From the NCBI RefSeq assembly GCF_900459175.1, contig NZ_UHFA01000002.1, positions 1,116,001-1,180,000 on the forward strand: a DNA stretch of 64,000 nucleotides, written 5' to 3'. Below the pieces are notes generated by a model. The model saw nothing but the letters and a program-made list of their open reading frames with translations, made no database searches and was not told where the DNA came from. Of the stretch, positions 62,855 through 64,000 are shown piece by piece. The DNA comes from Streptococcus downei MFe28 (GTDB lineage: Bacteria > Bacillota > Bacilli > Lactobacillales > Streptococcaceae). The number at the start of each line of letters is the position of its first letter. Position 1 is the stretch's first letter. The translations under genes and the position numbers were made by a program.

Positions 62855-63038
62855 TCCCCATGAAACTCAACGACGACTCTTGTTTTACGACTGGCTTTAT
62901 GCAGGTAAAGCTCAATCTCGCCATTCTTAACAGGATAGCAATCGTTTGGTTGTCCTGTTTTTGCTTATTAACGATGGCCAGATTAGCTTGACGCATCATC
63001 GGTAATTTCTCTTTAAATTTTGTTAAAAAATCAGTCAT
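62855..63038 (-). pseudogene. 5' remnant of a resident alpha/beta hydrolase (esterase) gene cut by the island
   Basis: From the ATG at 63038 the minus strand reads MTDFLTKFKEKLPMMRQANLAIVNKQKQ; after a frameshift near 62945 it continues YPVKNGEIELYLHKASRK and VVVEFHG, the usual lead into the oxyanion HGGG motif of acetyl-esterase-type hydrolases. The sequence stops matching directly after HG, near 62855, where the island begins. The rest of the gene is absent from the window. Confidence 0.6.
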
Positions 63039-63050
63039 AGTGTTAACCAC

Positions 63051-63486
63051 CGCACTATTACCTGAAATATTCGTGATAGTTAAAAATATAAATTATCCCT
63101 TGTGCTAGTTGATATCCAGATAACTTAAGTTACAGGAGAGAATGATTTGTCCAAGCATAACTTATAGGCCAGCCATTCCTCTTTTGGGCAATTGTTTCCC
63201 CTGACATTGTAAGTGATGAGATTTAGCGGTATATTGTAAGTGGCTCATTTGGGTGACTTCCTGTTCGTTTTGTCACTGGCAGTAAGTCCACATGGGTTTT
63301 TTCGTAACTTTTTAACTAGCACCACGGATATAGAATTATATCCATAGCACTGGTTAAAGCTGGTCCACTCTAGACTGTAGACTAAGCTGGCAGCAGCTGG
63401 TTTTACCGTTTGCTATGATGTGGGAATGATTATTGAGACGATGCCCCTTAATAGTAAGCTAGAAAATGATTAAAGGAGCTTTACAG
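63051..63486. other. Non-coding stretch before the right-edge pseudogene
   Basis: 436 bases without a supported gene. A TAAAGGAG ribosome-binding site for the next gene is at 63471-63478. Part may be the decayed upstream region of the truncated esterase; no clear promoter or terminator is seen. Confidence 0.55.
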
Positions 63487-64000
63487 ATGTTAACTAAGTA
63501 TCGGCAGCGATTAGAGAGGATTTTGGAAAGACTGATCTGGGAACAAATCGCAAGTCTTCTGATTCGCAATAAGAGGCTGCGCGCTTTTCTCTTTATAAGT
63601 CTAGGCTTTGCCTTTAATATCCTCTTTATCCTCTATAATCTCTTGGTCGGTCAATTCAGCTCCAGCTTAGGATTTTATGATCTGGCCCTTTACTATGGTA
63701 TTCTTGCTGCCATGCGTGTACTGGTGTACTGCTTTTGAGTTATGGCTTCAAATTAGAATAAGAAGCACTTGTTCAAGTTGTCCAAAGAATTGCCTACCTC
63801 CTCATCTTTTTGGTCATGCTTCTAATGGCATCTCATATGACCGGAATGGCCAACAAGGCTGTTCAGACGATAAGGGGGTATATGATTATTCCCAGCGCCT
63901 TGTATACTTTTAGCAAGCTGGGCATTGCCATTTACAATGTTGTTGTCTCCCATAAGCGGCAAAGTCTCTTTTGGCAGACGCTTCGTCTGGTCAGTTTTTC
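63487..64000 (+). pseudogene. Decayed polytopic membrane-protein gene, continuing past the window
   Basis: Starts at the ATG 63487 behind AAAGGAG. The first frame gives MLTKYRQRLERILERLIWEQIASLLIRN and a hydrophobic helix (FISLGFAFNILFILYNLLVG), then stops at 63736-63738. Another frame continues VQVVQRIAYLLIFLVMLLMASHM and GYMIIPSALYTFSKLGIAIYNVVVSHKR up to the window end. The two together look like one streptococcal membrane protein broken by a frameshift and small changes near 63735-63775. No function can be assigned. Confidence 0.7.

Larger units (their letters stand above)
58729..62855. other. Accessory island between rlmD and a truncated resident esterase gene
   Basis: Genes here look like cargo from gut or oral Clostridia rather than streptococcal genes: different codon flavour (many ATA, AGA, GGA, CCG), broken genes, fragments and junctions. 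The left limit is just after rlmD; the right limit is near 62855 where a minus-strand esterase gene is cut. No integrase, relaxase or conjugation gene is present, so this is a residue rather than a full element. The first 270 bases (58729-59001) hold no gene that I can recognise. Confidence 0.65.

Noticed and set aside
58729..62855. Intact integrative conjugative element after rlmD
   Set aside because: No integrase, relaxase, type IV secretion or replication gene is present and no direct repeat of the rlmD end is seen at the right border.
62547..63050. Minus-strand ORF of 167 codons taken as a complete gene
   Set aside because: Only its first 30 or so codons are the start of an esterase-like gene. 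The rest is a shifted frame and the antisense of the XRE-AbrB gene.

Overview
The window is chromosomal DNA from a Streptococcus. The evidence is the gene content and order: rexB-rexA, sbcD-sbcC, rqcH (pavA-type), a T-box-controlled trpXYZ, cmk-infC-rpmI-rplT, aroA-aroK-pheA-LCP, lepA, hemW, and a rhamnose-polysaccharide side-chain cluster, together with extended -10 promoters (TGnTATAAT). I cannot assign a species. The core genes read moderately GC-rich, while the polysaccharide genes at the left edge and the restriction-modification genes near 36-38 kb are clearly AT-rich, which suggests exchanged DNA.

Layout. 1-6.3 kb: end of a cell-wall polysaccharide side-chain operon (GacH/SccH-like phosphoglycerol transferase, polytopic membrane proteins, a GtrB-like glycosyltransferase frameshifted by a perfect 16-bp tandem duplication). 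6.3-8.5 kb: a decayed ISL3-family element with an intact 8-bp target duplication, then an IS200-type element with a nonsense mutation. 8.6-10.5 kb: secreted CHAP/ricin-lectin wall hydrolase. 10.7-16 kb: glycerate kinase, and on the minus strand a cupin/AhpD pair, a HAD phosphatase and rqcH. 16.3-31.6 kb: DNA repair and transport (sbcDC, trpXYZ, rexBA). 31.9-35.7 kb: gtfA-gtfB glycosyltransferase/chaperone pair of serine-rich adhesin glycosylation, with unusually long acidic tails and no adhesin or accessory Sec genes beside it. 35.7-37.9 kb: a HindIII-like type II restriction-modification system. 38-58.7 kb: housekeeping genes plus a GH25 muramidase and other surface proteins. 58.7-62.85 kb: a patchwork of non-streptococcal-looking cargo (GNAT, broken arginase, ClbS-like, alpha/beta hydrolase, XRE-AbrB regulator) whose right end truncates a resident esterase gene. 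The right edge is a decayed membrane-protein gene.

The most interesting object is upstream of the HindIII-like genes. A well-initiated 57-codon leader ORF contains exactly fourteen tandem AGCAC units, followed by a 12-bp-stem intrinsic terminator and then the endonuclease gene. With 14 units the leader reads through the terminator and ends at the endonuclease ribosome-binding site. In either other frame it stops 35-45 bases before the terminator. This looks like a phase-variable switch that acts through a translated leader and attenuation (or translational coupling) rather than by breaking the enzyme gene. It is an inference from sequence, but specific and testable.

A second theme is a family of intergenic repeats (five clear copies at 12.0, 16.0, 24.3, 39.2 and 51.5 kb) with shared terminal inverted repeats and variable internal hairpin modules, plus a related module inside the trpX-trpY gap.
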